DNA of 64,000 nt, from the NCBI GenBank assembly GCA_964654185.1, contig CAZZIE010000006.1, positions 1 through 64,000 on the forward strand. The letters are read 5' to 3'. The position numbers were made by a program, and so were the translations under genes. The DNA comes from CAYFQV01 sp964654185 (GTDB taxonomy: Bacteria; Spirochaetota; Spirochaetia; DSM-27196; PWMO01). The notes beneath the pieces are model-generated. The model was given only the letters and a program-made list of their open reading frames with translations. It was not told where the DNA came from and did no database searches. Numbering within the stretch: the stretch's first letter is position 1; each line of letters begins with the position of its first letter. Below, one piece after another: positions 49,742 through 58,616 of this stretch.

Positions 49742-51037
49742 CTACTCCGGGCGCGGGGCGGCGGTCCGGCGGATCCGGGCGCCCAGGGTGGTGAGACGCT
49801 CGGTCAGGTCCTCGTAGCCGCGCTCGATCTGATAGACGTTCTGGATGGTGCTCTCCCCCTCGGCGCACATGGCGGCAATGACCATTGCCATACCGGCGCG
49901 CACATCCGGGGAGACCAGATCCGAGCCGCTCAGCCGGGCGGGCCCGCTGACCACGGCGCGGTGCGGGTCGCACAGAACGATGCGCGCCCCCATCCCGATC
50001 AGCTTGTCCACGAAGAACATCCGCGACTCGAAGAGCTTCTCGTGAATGAGGATGGTCCCCTCGACCTGCGTGGCCACCACGAGCATGATGCTGATGAGGT
50101 CGGGGGGAAAGCCCGGCCAGGGGGCGTCATCGATCTTGGGGATCATACCCCCGAGATCCGGCACGACCCGGAGCATCTGCCGGGATGGAACGTGGATCGT
50201 CTCGCCGTCGCGCTCCCAGTGGATGCCGAGCTTGTTGAAGGCGATCTTCGCCATCTTCAGGTTGTCCGGCCCGGCGTCGCGGATGGTCACCTCCCCGCGG
50301 GTGACCGCGGCAAGACCGATGAAGGAGCCCACCTCCATGAAGTCGGGACCAATCCGGAACTCCGTTCCGTGAAGCGCCCGGCCGCCGTCGATCGTCAGGA
50401 TATTGGAGCCGATGCCTTCGATCCCGGCGCCCATGGAGACGAGCATCCGGCAGAGATCCTGGATGTGCGGCTCCGATGCGGCGTTCTCGATGACCGTTCG
50501 ACCCTCCGCCATGACCGCCGCCATGATGGCGTTCTCCGTGGCGGTAACGGAGGCCTCGTCGAGGAAGATGTTCGCGCCCTTGAGCTTGTTGGCGCTCAGG
50601 GTGAACATGCCGTCGGTCTCCACCCGTGCGCCGAGAGCCGCGAAGGCGAGGAAGTGCGTGTCCAGGCGGCGACGGCCGATCACATCGCCGCCGGGGGGCG
50701 GAAGGATGACCGTTCCGACCCGCCCGAGGAGGGGACCCGCAAAGAGGATGGAGGCGCGAATCTGCTTCGCCATCTCGAAGGGGATCTGCCCCGAGCGGAT
50801 ATCCGTTGTGCGAACGCGATAGCTTCCGCGGGTCTCGCCGCGCTCCACCGTCGATCCGAGCTCCCGGAGGATCGAGAGCATGACGTGAACATCCTCGATC
50901 TCCGGCACGTTGGTGAGGGTCACCTCGTCGGTGGTGAGCAGCGTCGCGGCAATGCACGGCAGCGCCGCATTCTTGTTACCGCTCGCAGTAATCTCTCCCT
51001 TCACCGGGAAGCTGCCCTCAACGATGTACTGATCCAA
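49742..51037 (-). CDS. murA: UDP-N-acetylglucosamine 1-carboxyvinyltransferase, fosfomycin-resistant type
   Basis: First committed step of peptidoglycan synthesis; adds enolpyruvate from PEP to UDP-GlcNAc in the cytoplasm. The 431-residue protein has Lys22-Asn23 in ASGNKNAALP and the typical inside-out barrel repeats. The active-site loop reads LPPPGGDVIGRRRLDTH, so the Cys of most MurA enzymes is Asp118. Asp in this position is known from Mycobacterium, Chlamydia and Borrelia and makes the enzyme insensitive to fosfomycin. Start is TTG at 51037, supported by GGAGG eight bases upstream. Confidence 0.96.
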   Translation of the reverse strand: MDQYIVEGSFPVKGEITASGNKNAALPCIAATLLTTDEVTLTNVPEIEDVHVMLSILRELGSTVERGETRGSYRVRTTDIRSGQIPFEMAKQIRASILFAGPLLGRVGTVILPPPGGDVIGRRRLDTHFLAFAALGARVETDGMFTLSANKLKGANIFLDEASVTATENAIMAAVMAEGRTVIENAASEPHIQDLCRMLVSMGAGIEGIGSNILTIDGGRALHGTEFRIGPDFMEVGSFIGLAAVTRGEVTIRDAGPDNLKMAKIAFNKLGIHWERDGETIHVPSRQMLRVVPDLGGMIPKIDDAPWPGFPPDLISIMLVVATQVEGTILIHEKLFESRMFFVDKLIGMGARIVLCDPHRAVVSGPARLSGSDLVSPDVRAGMAMVIAAMCAEGESTIQNVYQIERGYEDLTERLTTLGARIRRTAAPRPE

Positions 51038-51067
51038 TAGCTTCTCCTCCAGTTTTGTTACCCGCCG

Positions 51068-51088
51068 CCCCGGGGGCCGGCCCCGGGG
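51068..51088 (-). terminator. Hairpin downstream of the lipoprotein gene
   Basis: Perfect 8-bp stem CCCCGGGG/CCCCGGGG (self-complementary arms) with a five-base loop, in the 92-bp gap between the lipoprotein stop and the murA start. No clear T-tract follows on the minus strand. Confidence 0.4.
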
Positions 51089-51129
51089 ACGACAGTCCGT
51101 GTCTGCACCGCCGCGCGGTCGCCCCGCCG

Positions 51130-52359
51130 CTACCGTTCCGCAGGAACGAAGTAGTACTGCGGAGCATCAAAGGGGTTCTCCGCCATGGCCACCGTCGTCT
51201 CGAAGACGGCGCTCAGACCTCCACAGCACACCACCCGCACCGGTACCGTCACGGTCCCACCCGGAGAAGGAAAGGGATTCTCGAAGTAGCGAGGAAACTC
51301 CGCCCCTTCGATACCGCTGCGTGTGTCTGCGTCTCCCGACGGAGCGGTGAGCTCCGAGAAGGAGTCGATGGAGGCGGTGGCAGGGCGGAGCATCCGGTCA
51401 ATCATTCCCAGGGGGGCAACCCCTTCGCGATCGAGCCGCTCCAGAACCCGGGGCGACAGGGCGATCTCAGCAAAGCCCCGGAAGTCTCCGCTCCCGAGAC
51501 GCCGGGCGGCACGCTTGAGAAAGGCGTTCAGGTTCCGCACGATGTTGGTTGTCCGGTGCTCCTCATAGGTACGGCCGTTCCATCGCAGCCAGGTCACGAA
51601 GGTCTCATACCCGGTGCCGTCTTCCAGGTGGCGTTCGGACCGGATGATATCCAGGACGCCGTCATCATCGATATCCTCTACCTCCGACCCGAAGAGGGCG
51701 TCTTTCCGCAGGACCATGCGGGAGACTCGATCGCCCCCGCCGTGTACGATCCAGACCAGCTTCTGCCCGGAGGCGTCGGCGAAGTCGAAGTAGAAGGCGA
51801 CCGGGAGGGAATCGTCCTGGTTGAGCCGGCGCATCCCCACGTCCCGAAGCACCGCGCTCGTTCCCGCCTCGAGCTCCTCCAGGAGGGTCGCCCGGCCGGC
51901 GACGATCTCGAAGACCGCCACGGCGAATCGCGCCTCGAGCTCCTTCTCATTGACCGTTCGCGAGATATCCGAGAGCACCTCCAGCGATGAGGCATCATCT
52001 CCGCCGGAGACCGTGAAGAGACAGACTTCGGCTACGCCGTCACCGGTGAGATCGACCTCAATGGAGATGGGCGCCCGGCCGGCGGCGCTCGTCACGGCGC
52101 GGCGGTCCGCCGGAAGCTCAGCCGCGAGGTCGCGCGGCCGGGGAGGGTCGATCCGACGCTCCTCCGCAGGGGCCTCCCGGGACGAGGCCACCTGCGGGGG
52201 CTCACCATCCTCCGGAACGGAAGGCTCCTCGGGCTCGCCTCTTGCGAGGTGTGGTGCCGACTCCGGCGCAGTGGCGCAGGCTGCAAGAGCAACCACCAGA
52301 AGCGTCGCGACACCGGCAGCGACGAGGGCGGCGTGAATCGGACTGCGTTTTCGACGCAT
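51130..52359 (-). CDS. Lipoprotein of unknown function with Asp-rich repeats
   Basis: Protein of 409 residues with a signal peptide ending in the lipobox LAAC, then a Pro/Glu-rich linker. Two Asp-rich loops (VDLTGDGVAEV near residue 102 and DIDDDGVLDI near residue 223) resemble FG-GAP/EF-hand-like calcium loops. The C-terminal half has no family I recognise. It is divergent from lysC and precedes murA on the same strand by 92 bases, probably with a terminator between. Confidence 0.75.
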   Translation of the reverse strand: MRRKRSPIHAALVAAGVATLLVVALAACATAPESAPHLARGEPEEPSVPEDGEPPQVASSREAPAEERRIDPPRPRDLAAELPADRRAVTSAAGRAPISIEVDLTGDGVAEVCLFTVSGGDDASSLEVLSDISRTVNEKELEARFAVAVFEIVAGRATLLEELEAGTSAVLRDVGMRRLNQDDSLPVAFYFDFADASGQKLVWIVHGGGDRVSRMVLRKDALFGSEVEDIDDDGVLDIIRSERHLEDGTGYETFVTWLRWNGRTYEEHRTTNIVRNLNAFLKRAARRLGSGDFRGFAEIALSPRVLERLDREGVAPLGMIDRMLRPATASIDSFSELTAPSGDADTRSGIEGAEFPRYFENPFPSPGGTVTVPVRVVCCGGLSAVFETTVAMAENPFDAPQYYFVPAER

Positions 52360-52518
52360 GCGAGTATACTATCGCGGTCAGCCCGGATTCGTCACCGCAA
52401 CCTCCGGCGGATCAGGTTGCATTTTCACGGTGTTTTGCCAACAATGCGGCGAGAACGTACCAATCGGCATGCGCACCTCCACGCAGGGGTGTGCATATCC
52501 GTCCATATCGGAGTCGCA

Positions 52519-53922
52519 ATGAGCAACAGGCGAGTCATGAAGTTCGGGGGCACCTCGCTGCAGAATCCGGAGCGGATCGCCCGCGCCGCGGATATTGTCG
52601 CGGCGAGCCGGACCGACACCGGGCCGATCATCGTGCTGTCCGCCATGGGCGGGGTCACCAATACCCTCGACGACGCCGCAACCCGCGCCGCCGGGGGCGA
52701 CTCTTCCTACGAGGAGCTCGTCGAGGAGGTGAAGCGCCGTCACATCGAAGCGGTGGAGCGCCTGGTCCCGGCGGATGAGAGAGAGCTTGCCACGATTCCG
52801 ATCCTCAACCTCGTATCCGAACTCGGCGATATCCTGCGTGGAGTGGAGCTGGTACGGGAGTGCTCGCTCCGGACGCGCGACCTGGTCCTGAGCTTCGGCG
52901 AGCGCATGAGCTGCCTCATCTTCGCAGGTTACCTGACCGCACAGGACACACCGGCGCGCGCCGTCGACGCGCGCACCGTGATCGTCAGTGACGACGCCCA
53001 CGGCAACGCGGCGGTGGACTTCGAGGAGACCGCCGTCCGCCTGGAAAGGGCGCTTACGGACCTGCCGGAGCTTCCGATCATCACCGGCTTCATTGCATCG
53101 ACCCGGGAGGGCGTCACAACCACCCTGGGCCGCAACGGATCGGACTATACCGCCTCCATTGTGGCCGCAGTCATGCGGGCGGAGGTCATAGAGATCTGGA
53201 CCGATGTTGACGGCGTGCTGAGCGCGGATCCGCGATACGTGCCGGAGGCCTTCGTCCTGGACGAGATCACCTTCCAGGAGGCCATGGAGCTCTCCTACTT
53301 CGGGGCGAAGGTAATCCACCCCTACACGATGATTCCCGCCGTTGAGCACGGTATTCCGGTGCGGATCCGCAACACCTTCAACCCGGACGGCCCCGGCACC
53401 TGGATCCGGGAGACCCGCGGGGAGAGCGGCCCGCGCATGGCGACGGGCATCGCGTCGGTGGAGAGCGTTGCCCTGATCAACATTGAGGGGGGCGGGATGG
53501 TCGGCCTGCCCGGCGTCGCCTCCAAGGTCTTCACGGCGCTCGCGCACGCCGGCGTTAACATCATTATGATCTCTCAGGCGAGCTCGGAGCACAGCATCTG
53601 CGTTGTGTGCCGGCAGGAGCAGGCATCCGCGGCGCTGGCGAGCCTGCGGGTCGAGCTGGCGTCGGAGCTGGCCAGCAAGAAGATCCAGCGCTTCGAGCTC
53701 CTGGAGGACCTCGAAATCGTGGCGGTCATCGGAGAACGCATGCGAGGCACCCCGGGAATCTCGGCGCGCGTCTTCGGCGCCCTTGGAAAGGAGCGCATCA
53801 ACGTCCTGGCAATCGCCCAGGGATCTTCGGAAATGAACATCTCCTTCGTCGTGCACGGCGCCGACCGGGAGCGCACCTTGCAGGTCGTGCACCGCGCCTT
53901 CTTCGAACCCGAGGCGTCATGA
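52519..53922 (+). CDS. lysC: Aspartate kinase (monofunctional, two ACT domains)
   Basis: Phosphorylates aspartate, entering the pathway to lysine, threonine and methionine. The 467-residue protein starts at ATG 52519, with CGGAG five bases upstream. It has the kinase motif VMKFGGTSLQN, the substrate segment SFGERMS and GRNGSDYTAS, then two ACT domains (about residues 315-385 and 395-465). It has no homoserine dehydrogenase part. The stop overlaps the thrC ATG, and the pairing with thrC suggests control by threonine. The frame extends upstream to 52249, but only as antisense to the lipoprotein gene. Confidence 0.95.
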   Translation: MSNRRVMKFGGTSLQNPERIARAADIVAASRTDTGPIIVLSAMGGVTNTLDDAATRAAGGDSSYEELVEEVKRRHIEAVERLVPADERELATIPILNLVSELGDILRGVELVRECSLRTRDLVLSFGERMSCLIFAGYLTAQDTPARAVDARTVIVSDDAHGNAAVDFEETAVRLERALTDLPELPIITGFIASTREGVTTTLGRNGSDYTASIVAAVMRAEVIEIWTDVDGVLSADPRYVPEAFVLDEITFQEAMELSYFGAKVIHPYTMIPAVEHGIPVRIRNTFNPDGPGTWIRETRGESGPRMATGIASVESVALINIEGGGMVGLPGVASKVFTALAHAGVNIIMISQASSEHSICVVCRQEQASAALASLRVELASELASKKIQRFELLEDLEIVAVIGERMRGTPGISARVFGALGKERINVLAIAQGSSEMNISFVVHGADRERTLQVVHRAFFEPEAS

Positions 53923-55238
53923 AGTTTCGCAGCACCCGCGATCCCGATCACATGGTCGGCTTCCTCGAGGCGGTAACCCGGGGGCTCGCCCCGGACGGCG
54001 GGCTCTATCAGCCGGTCGGCGAATTCAGCCTCAAACAGGCCATTCTGGACTGGTCCGGGGCGACCTCCTTCCAGGAGCTCGCGGTGAGGGCGGCGGACAT
54101 TGTCCTGGCGGAGGACTTCTCCCGGGAAGAGATCGAGGAACTCGTCGTCGCGGCCTTCCCCTTCTCTCCCAGACTCCGGGAACTCACGTCCAACCTCTTC
54201 GTTCTGGAGCTCTTCCACGGCCCCTCCTGCGCCTTCAAGGACTTCGGCGCCTCCTTCCTGGCCAACGTCATGGAGAGGCGCCTGGCGCACCGGAACGAGC
54301 GCTCCATCATCCTGACCGCAACTTCCGGCGACACCGGGAGCGCCGTGGCGGAGGCGTTCTACGGCAAGCACAATGTCGACGTGGTGATCCTCTATCCCTC
54401 GGGGCGCGTGAGTCCCCTTCAGGAGATGCAGCTCACCGGCCGCGGCGGCAACGTCCACGCGCTTGAGGTACACGGTTCCTTCGACGACTGTCAGCGCCTG
54501 GTCAAGGAAGCCTTCCGGGACAATGAGGTCCGGTCCGCCCTCCCGGTCACCTCGGCCAACTCCATCAACGTCGGGCGGCTGCTCCCGCAGGCCTTCTACT
54601 ACCTCTACGGATTCACGCAAATCAAGGAGCGCCACCCGGCCAAGCTCTTCTACACCGTCCCGAGCGGCAACTTCGGCAACCTCACCGCCGGCGTCTTTGC
54701 CTGGAGCTGGGGCCTTCCGGTGACGAGCTTCGTCGCCGCCACCAACGTCAACGACACCGTCCCGCGCTACCTGCTTTCGGGGAATTATGAGCCGCGTCCC
54801 TCAGTCCGGACGCTCTCCAACGCCATGGACGTCGGCGACCCGAGCAACTTCGAACGGCTTGAAGCGCTCTTCCCGACCGGCTGGAAGGCCATGAGCACGC
54901 TGATCCGGGGAGAGTCCGTCACCGACGAAGAGACCACCGACGCCATCCGACGCTGGCACGACCGGACCGCGGTGTTCCTGGATCCGCACACCGCCACCGG
55001 CGTCGTCGCGGCCGAGCGCCTCGGAGCGAGCAGCTTTGCCGACCTGGCAGTCAACCTTGTTCTGGGAACGGCACATCCCGCCAAGTTCGGCGACATTGTG
55101 ACGGAAGCTACCGGCACCGAGCCCCCCATGCCGCCGCAACTCGCCGCCGCCCTGGAGCGCACCAAGCACGCAACGGCGATCTCCAGTGACTACAAAGAGC
55201 TGCGGGCCTTTCTGATGGACACCTTCGGCCAGGAGTGA
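53919..55238 (+). CDS. thrC: Threonine synthase
   Basis: PLP enzyme converting O-phosphohomoserine to threonine. The 439-residue protein has the PLP Lys in SCAFKDFGASF, ATSGDTGSAVAEAF for phosphate binding and TVPSGNFGN. The ATG overlaps the lysC stop (ATGA), so the two are translated together. It belongs to the longer threonine synthase type found in E. coli, with the N-terminal extension (STRDPDHMVGFLEAV). Confidence 0.96.
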   Translation: MKFRSTRDPDHMVGFLEAVTRGLAPDGGLYQPVGEFSLKQAILDWSGATSFQELAVRAADIVLAEDFSREEIEELVVAAFPFSPRLRELTSNLFVLELFHGPSCAFKDFGASFLANVMERRLAHRNERSIILTATSGDTGSAVAEAFYGKHNVDVVILYPSGRVSPLQEMQLTGRGGNVHALEVHGSFDDCQRLVKEAFRDNEVRSALPVTSANSINVGRLLPQAFYYLYGFTQIKERHPAKLFYTVPSGNFGNLTAGVFAWSWGLPVTSFVAATNVNDTVPRYLLSGNYEPRPSVRTLSNAMDVGDPSNFERLEALFPTGWKAMSTLIRGESVTDEETTDAIRRWHDRTAVFLDPHTATGVVAAERLGASSFADLAVNLVLGTAHPAKFGDIVTEATGTEPPMPPQLAAALERTKHATAISSDYKELRAFLMDTFGQE

Positions 55239-55246
55239 AGCGCCCG

Positions 55247-55312
55247 CTGCGCCGTCCTGGGGCTCTGCGCCGTCCGTGGGCCGTACGACGACCGTGGCCC
55301 CTGCGACGCGCC
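55247..55312. repeat. About 3.7 x 18-bp degenerate tandem repeat in the thrC/HD convergent gap
   Basis: Units CTGCGCCGTCCTGGGGCT, CTGCGCCGTCCGTGGGCC and GTACGACGACCGTGGCCC at 55247-55264, 55265-55282 and 55283-55300, then a partial copy to 55312. It fills almost all of the 75-bp gap. Confidence 0.78.
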
Positions 55313-55313
55313 G

Positions 55314-56405
55314 CTATTCCACGTACAGCTTGAGCAGCTTCTTCCCATCGACATCCCGAAACGGATTTGACCGATTCTTCAGGAACGTTCGATAGGTCTT
55401 GCAGGCGCGGTAGTAGGGCTCCGGGCCGGTGAACGTCGCTGAGAGGTCGCAGCGGTAGACCTCCAGGAGCAGCGGGAAGAGCGGCGAGCCCATGACCGGT
55501 TCGACCCGGCGCGCCGGCAGCTTGTGGATGACACCGGGCACCATGTGATGGCGAACCAACCAGGCGACGCGCTCGACGAAGTTCTCGTCGAAGCCGAGAT
55601 CCCGGAGGAAGCGCCGCGCCGTCCGGGCGCCGATCTCCGCGTGGCCGTCAAAGGCGCGCTCACGGGTGCGCGGACTCTCGGGCTTGCCGACATCGTGCAA
55701 GAGCAGTGCCGCCGAGACGGTGAGGTCCACGCTCTTGCGATTGCTCAAGGCCTCGAGCGTGTGCTCCCAGACATCGCCTTCGGGATGGAAGTCCTTGGTG
55801 TGGTCGGTCGTTCCCATCTGGGCCAGCGGCGACCAGTAGCTTCCGACGAAGCCGAGATCATCCAGGAGATCGAGCCCCTTCTCGGCGCGCCGACCGGTGA
55901 GGACGTCGATCAGCAGCCGCTGCTGCTCCGCCTCGGAAACCTCGCCGGGGCGCCACCGCGCCGAGCGTACAGGCATGTCCACATCGTAGCCGTAGCGCGC
56001 CGCCAACACCGCGGCGTCCATGGCCGTCGCGGCATCGTCGTGCCCCTCCGACGGCGCCACCCGCTGCCCCCGGAGCTGCTCATAGGCATCGTGCGGGTCG
56101 CGGTACTGATTCTCCCGCGGATCATAGGAGATCGAGAAGACTTCAAAGGGAGAGCGATGCCGAAGCCAGCCGCTCTCGACGCACCGGAAGAAGACCGTCG
56201 CATCCTCATCCCGCGCGACGGCGTCCCAGCGATCCAGCCCCGGAAAGAAGAGGCCGTCGATGGTCCTGGCCAGCTCCACCAGCTCCGCCTCGACGGCCAC
56301 GTAGACGTTCGGTCCACGCGGGTGCCGGTGGTAACGATCCAGCGCCGAGGCGAGCTCGAGATGCCAGGAGAAACCGGACTGTTCGAGTGTGCGGAGGACG
56401 CCCAT
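55314..56405 (-). CDS. HD-domain protein related to tRNA nucleotidyltransferase/poly(A) polymerase C-terminal regions
   Basis: Protein of 363 residues. The HD hydrolase core is clear (ALLLHDVGKPESPRT, GHAEIGARTARRFL). The first 170 residues have the order of a class II nucleotidyltransferase fold (RDPHDAYEQLRGQR resembles the DP-xxxx-DL-xxR segment) but the early GG-R-D-L catalytic motif is missing. So it is likely not a CCA-adding enzyme; metal-dependent phosphohydrolase activity is the safer guess. ATG 56405 is chosen because a promoter at 56414-56443 lies just upstream of it; the open frame extends to 56462. Confidence 0.75.
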   Translation of the reverse strand: MGVLRTLEQSGFSWHLELASALDRYHRHPRGPNVYVAVEAELVELARTIDGLFFPGLDRWDAVARDEDATVFFRCVESGWLRHRSPFEVFSISYDPRENQYRDPHDAYEQLRGQRVAPSEGHDDAATAMDAAVLAARYGYDVDMPVRSARWRPGEVSEAEQQRLLIDVLTGRRAEKGLDLLDDLGFVGSYWSPLAQMGTTDHTKDFHPEGDVWEHTLEALSNRKSVDLTVSAALLLHDVGKPESPRTRERAFDGHAEIGARTARRFLRDLGFDENFVERVAWLVRHHMVPGVIHKLPARRVEPVMGSPLFPLLLEVYRCDLSATFTGPEPYYRACKTYRTFLKNRSNPFRDVDGKKLLKLYVE

Positions 56406-56413
56406 GTCGGATG

Positions 56414-56443
56414 AAGATAGCGTGGCTCCCGACCCAACGTCCA
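56414..56443 (-). promoter_or_regulatory. Promoter predicting a leaderless HD-protein mRNA
   Basis: Minus-strand TGGACG (56438-56443), 18-bp spacer, TATCTT (56414-56419), eight bases to the ATG. The inverted-repeat element begins three bases upstream of the -35. Confidence 0.5.
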
Positions 56444-56445
56444 GG

Positions 56446-56608
56446 AACCTACTCAGAACCATGTTGATGCTGAGGCGACAACTTCCGTTGCGATCAGAGC
56501 TTACCGTGTTTTGTCAGCGAAAAGCGATTTCCCCTCTCCGGAGATGCACCAAATCACCATGCCGTCATGATTTCCGCCAGGTGCCATCAACAGGGTTCTG
56601 AGTAGGTT
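56446..56608. mobile_element. 163-bp element with 24-bp terminal inverted repeats (MITE-like)
   Basis: Arms at 56446-56469 and 56585-56608 are inverted copies with 23 of 24 bases matching; each contains CTACTCAGAACC or its complement. The 115-bp interior is about half AT, unlike the flanks, and has no convincing ORF. It occupies the space between the DUF4954 stop codon (56610) and the HD-gene promoter. I see no target-site duplication and no second copy in the window. It could instead be a structured RNA. Confidence 0.5.
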
Positions 56609-56609
56609 A

Positions 56610-58616
56610 TTATCGCGACTCGGCGGGCCCCAGGCGGGTGGGAAGTCCGCCCACCTCCGAGCGCAGCCACGCCAGCACATCGTCCTCGTCCAGGGCGGGG
56701 CGTACCGCTTCGTAGTCATCGATAATCCGCCGACCCCGGGCAATGTCCTTCTCCCGTGACTGCTCCGCCTCGCGATAGACCGTCTCGAAGAGCTCCTCGA
56801 ACTCAGCGACCTCCTCCGTGGTCACGGCGGTCAATCGGGCGGCGCTCCCGGGCTCGCGGGTCGAGCCGGCGGGGGAGGCGGTCGAGCCGGCGGCGGGGTC
56901 ACTCGCGCTTCCGGCGGCCGGACCGGGGGCGGCGGTCAGGCGCAGGTAGAGCCGGAAGAAGCGGGCGTAGCGGCGGTAGGCCTCCAGGGCGCGTTCGCAG
57001 TCGGTGCGGGTTGCGAAGTTCTTGCCGAGGCCGGGCACGGCAGCGGCGTCGAGGAATGTGCCCTCAGACGCCCCGCGGGGGGCGCGTGCGGGGTCGCCGG
57101 CCGGGGGGCGACCGGCTGCGGCGGCCACCTCCCCCGTGGACGCGTGTCCGGCGGACGCGTGCCCGGCGGACGCGCCGCCGAGGGCGGGGGCAAGGGCCGC
57201 GGCGGCGCGGTCGAGAGCCGCCGCGAGGTCCGGCGTGATGATGCTTCCGACAGAGGGGTGGCGGTGGGCGCGGTCGCGGGCGGCGAACTTGCGCTGGTTC
57301 CGGAAGAGGGCGTAGGCGTTGGCGTAGAGACCCCAGGCGGGAAGGATCTGGTTGATTCCCGGGGGATAGGAGCCGGCGGTGTCGATCATGGGCGTCGTTA
57401 TCAGCGAAAAGGGGAGGGTTACCCGTTGGGGCAGCGTGGTGCTTCCCGTCGCGATGATCGAGTACGGCGCCTCCCGGAAGTTCGCCGGGAACTTCACGGA
57501 GGTTCCCAGACCGAAGAAGGTGCCCTCGCCGGGCCAGATCTCCTGGTCGGCGGTGCGGGAGGTGTGGTTCGAGCCGACATTCGCTCCGTACCCGATGTTG
57601 CCGCGTCCCTCCGGCCAGAGCGCCGCGATGAGAAGACTCTGGTGGTGCATGCCGACGAAGGGACCGACGACGGAGGCGGTGACCTCCCCTTCGGCGATCT
57701 CGGTGTTCGGCGCAATGAGGCTCTCGGTCACCTTGGCATGGCGCTCGAGATGGGCGGTCTCGAAGAGCATGCTGCGCTCGACCACTGCCCCGGTCTCCAC
57801 GGTAACAGCCTCCTGCAGGACGGCGCTTCGTACCACCGCGCCGCTTGCGCACCGCGTGGGATGCTCCGCCGTAGACAGGAGCGTCGCGTCTTCGACGGCG
57901 CCGGCGGCGAGGAGCTGCGCCGCCTCACCGATTACGCTCGAGACGACGCGGCCGCACCCTTCGACGACGGCTCCCGCCCCGACGATCGTGTCGAACGCGG
58001 GGAGCGCTTCGCGAAGCGTATCGATGAGCGCCTGGTATTCGCGGCGGCTCGCGGCGGCTCCGGAGCCGCCGGCGGCGCGGGGAGAGTCCGCGACCATGGC
58101 CGCGGCAAGGGGAAAGGCGAGATCGGGGTGGAGGCGGAGCTCCCGGCCCCCGGTCTCGACAACGGGCTCGATGGAGAGGCCGATGGCGAAGCGGCTCGCG
58201 CGCGCTGGTTGGCACGACGGAGTCGGGAGGTCACGACCCAGGACCGACTGAATCACGACGGCGTCGCGTCCCACGAAGGCGGACCGTACCGTGGCGTTGT
58301 GGAGCCGGGCGCCTTCCGCGATCGTCGAATCGACAATGAGGGCGCCGGTGATGCGGGCGCCGTCGAGGATGCAGTGGCCGCCGAAGTAGCTCCCCCGGAT
58401 GCCGGCGAGGTCGAAGGCGGGGCCGACGGTGACCCGGCCCCACTCCTCGGCGCCGTTACCCTGCGCCTCCAGGCGCGCAATCTCCTCGGGAGTGAGCGGG
58501 CGGGTCCGGGTTTCCGGCGGCGCCTGGCCGGGCCGGGCGGGCAGGGAGCGCAGGAAGCGCGCAAGATTCATGGGAGTCGGATTGTCCGTGATCCAGGCCA
58601 GGTCGTCGGGTCTCAT
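56610..58616 (-). CDS. DUF4954-family left-handed beta-helix protein
   Basis: Protein of 668 residues matching the DUF4954 family, found mostly in Bacteroidota and Spirochaetota, with hexapeptide-repeat beta-helix (runs such as AVVRSAVLQEAVTVETGAVV) as in sugar-nucleotide acyltransferases. The function is not established; sequence near NIGYGANVGSNHTS suggests a sugar-phosphate enzyme ancestry. Two low-complexity Ala/Gly/Pro/Ser insertions (about residues 480-520 and 570-600) interrupt the helical C-terminal part; one is encoded by a 15-bp tandem repeat. The stop codon abuts the inverted-repeat element. Confidence 0.85.
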   Translation of the reverse strand: MRPDDLAWITDNPTPMNLARFLRSLPARPGQAPPETRTRPLTPEEIARLEAQGNGAEEWGRVTVGPAFDLAGIRGSYFGGHCILDGARITGALIVDSTIAEGARLHNATVRSAFVGRDAVVIQSVLGRDLPTPSCQPARASRFAIGLSIEPVVETGGRELRLHPDLAFPLAAAMVADSPRAAGGSGAAASRREYQALIDTLREALPAFDTIVGAGAVVEGCGRVVSSVIGEAAQLLAAGAVEDATLLSTAEHPTRCASGAVVRSAVLQEAVTVETGAVVERSMLFETAHLERHAKVTESLIAPNTEIAEGEVTASVVGPFVGMHHQSLLIAALWPEGRGNIGYGANVGSNHTSRTADQEIWPGEGTFFGLGTSVKFPANFREAPYSIIATGSTTLPQRVTLPFSLITTPMIDTAGSYPPGINQILPAWGLYANAYALFRNQRKFAARDRAHRHPSVGSIITPDLAAALDRAAAALAPALGGASAGHASAGHASTGEVAAAAGRPPAGDPARAPRGASEGTFLDAAAVPGLGKNFATRTDCERALEAYRRYARFFRLYLRLTAAPGPAAGSASDPAAGSTASPAGSTREPGSAARLTAVTTEEVAEFEELFETVYREAEQSREKDIARGRRIIDDYEAVRPALDEDDVLAWLRSEVGGLPTRLGPAESR
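57136..57180 (-). repeat. 3 x 15-bp tandem repeat inside the DUF4954 gene
   Basis: Plus-strand units GTGGACGCGTGTCCG, GCGGACGCGTGCCCG and GCGGACGCGCCGCCG. In frame they encode repeated Ala-Gly-His-Ala-Ser-type pentapeptides. Confidence 0.88.

Noticed and set aside
46464..52300. Long antisense frames at 46464-47678 (-), 49625-51040 (+) and 52378-53892 (-)
   Set aside because: All lie opposite genes with clear families or topology and have shadow-type composition.
52444..52518. Leader peptide or attenuator before lysC-thrC
   Set aside because: The only ORF is an in-frame extension of lysC with no run of Thr, Ile or Lys codons and no terminator/antiterminator pair.
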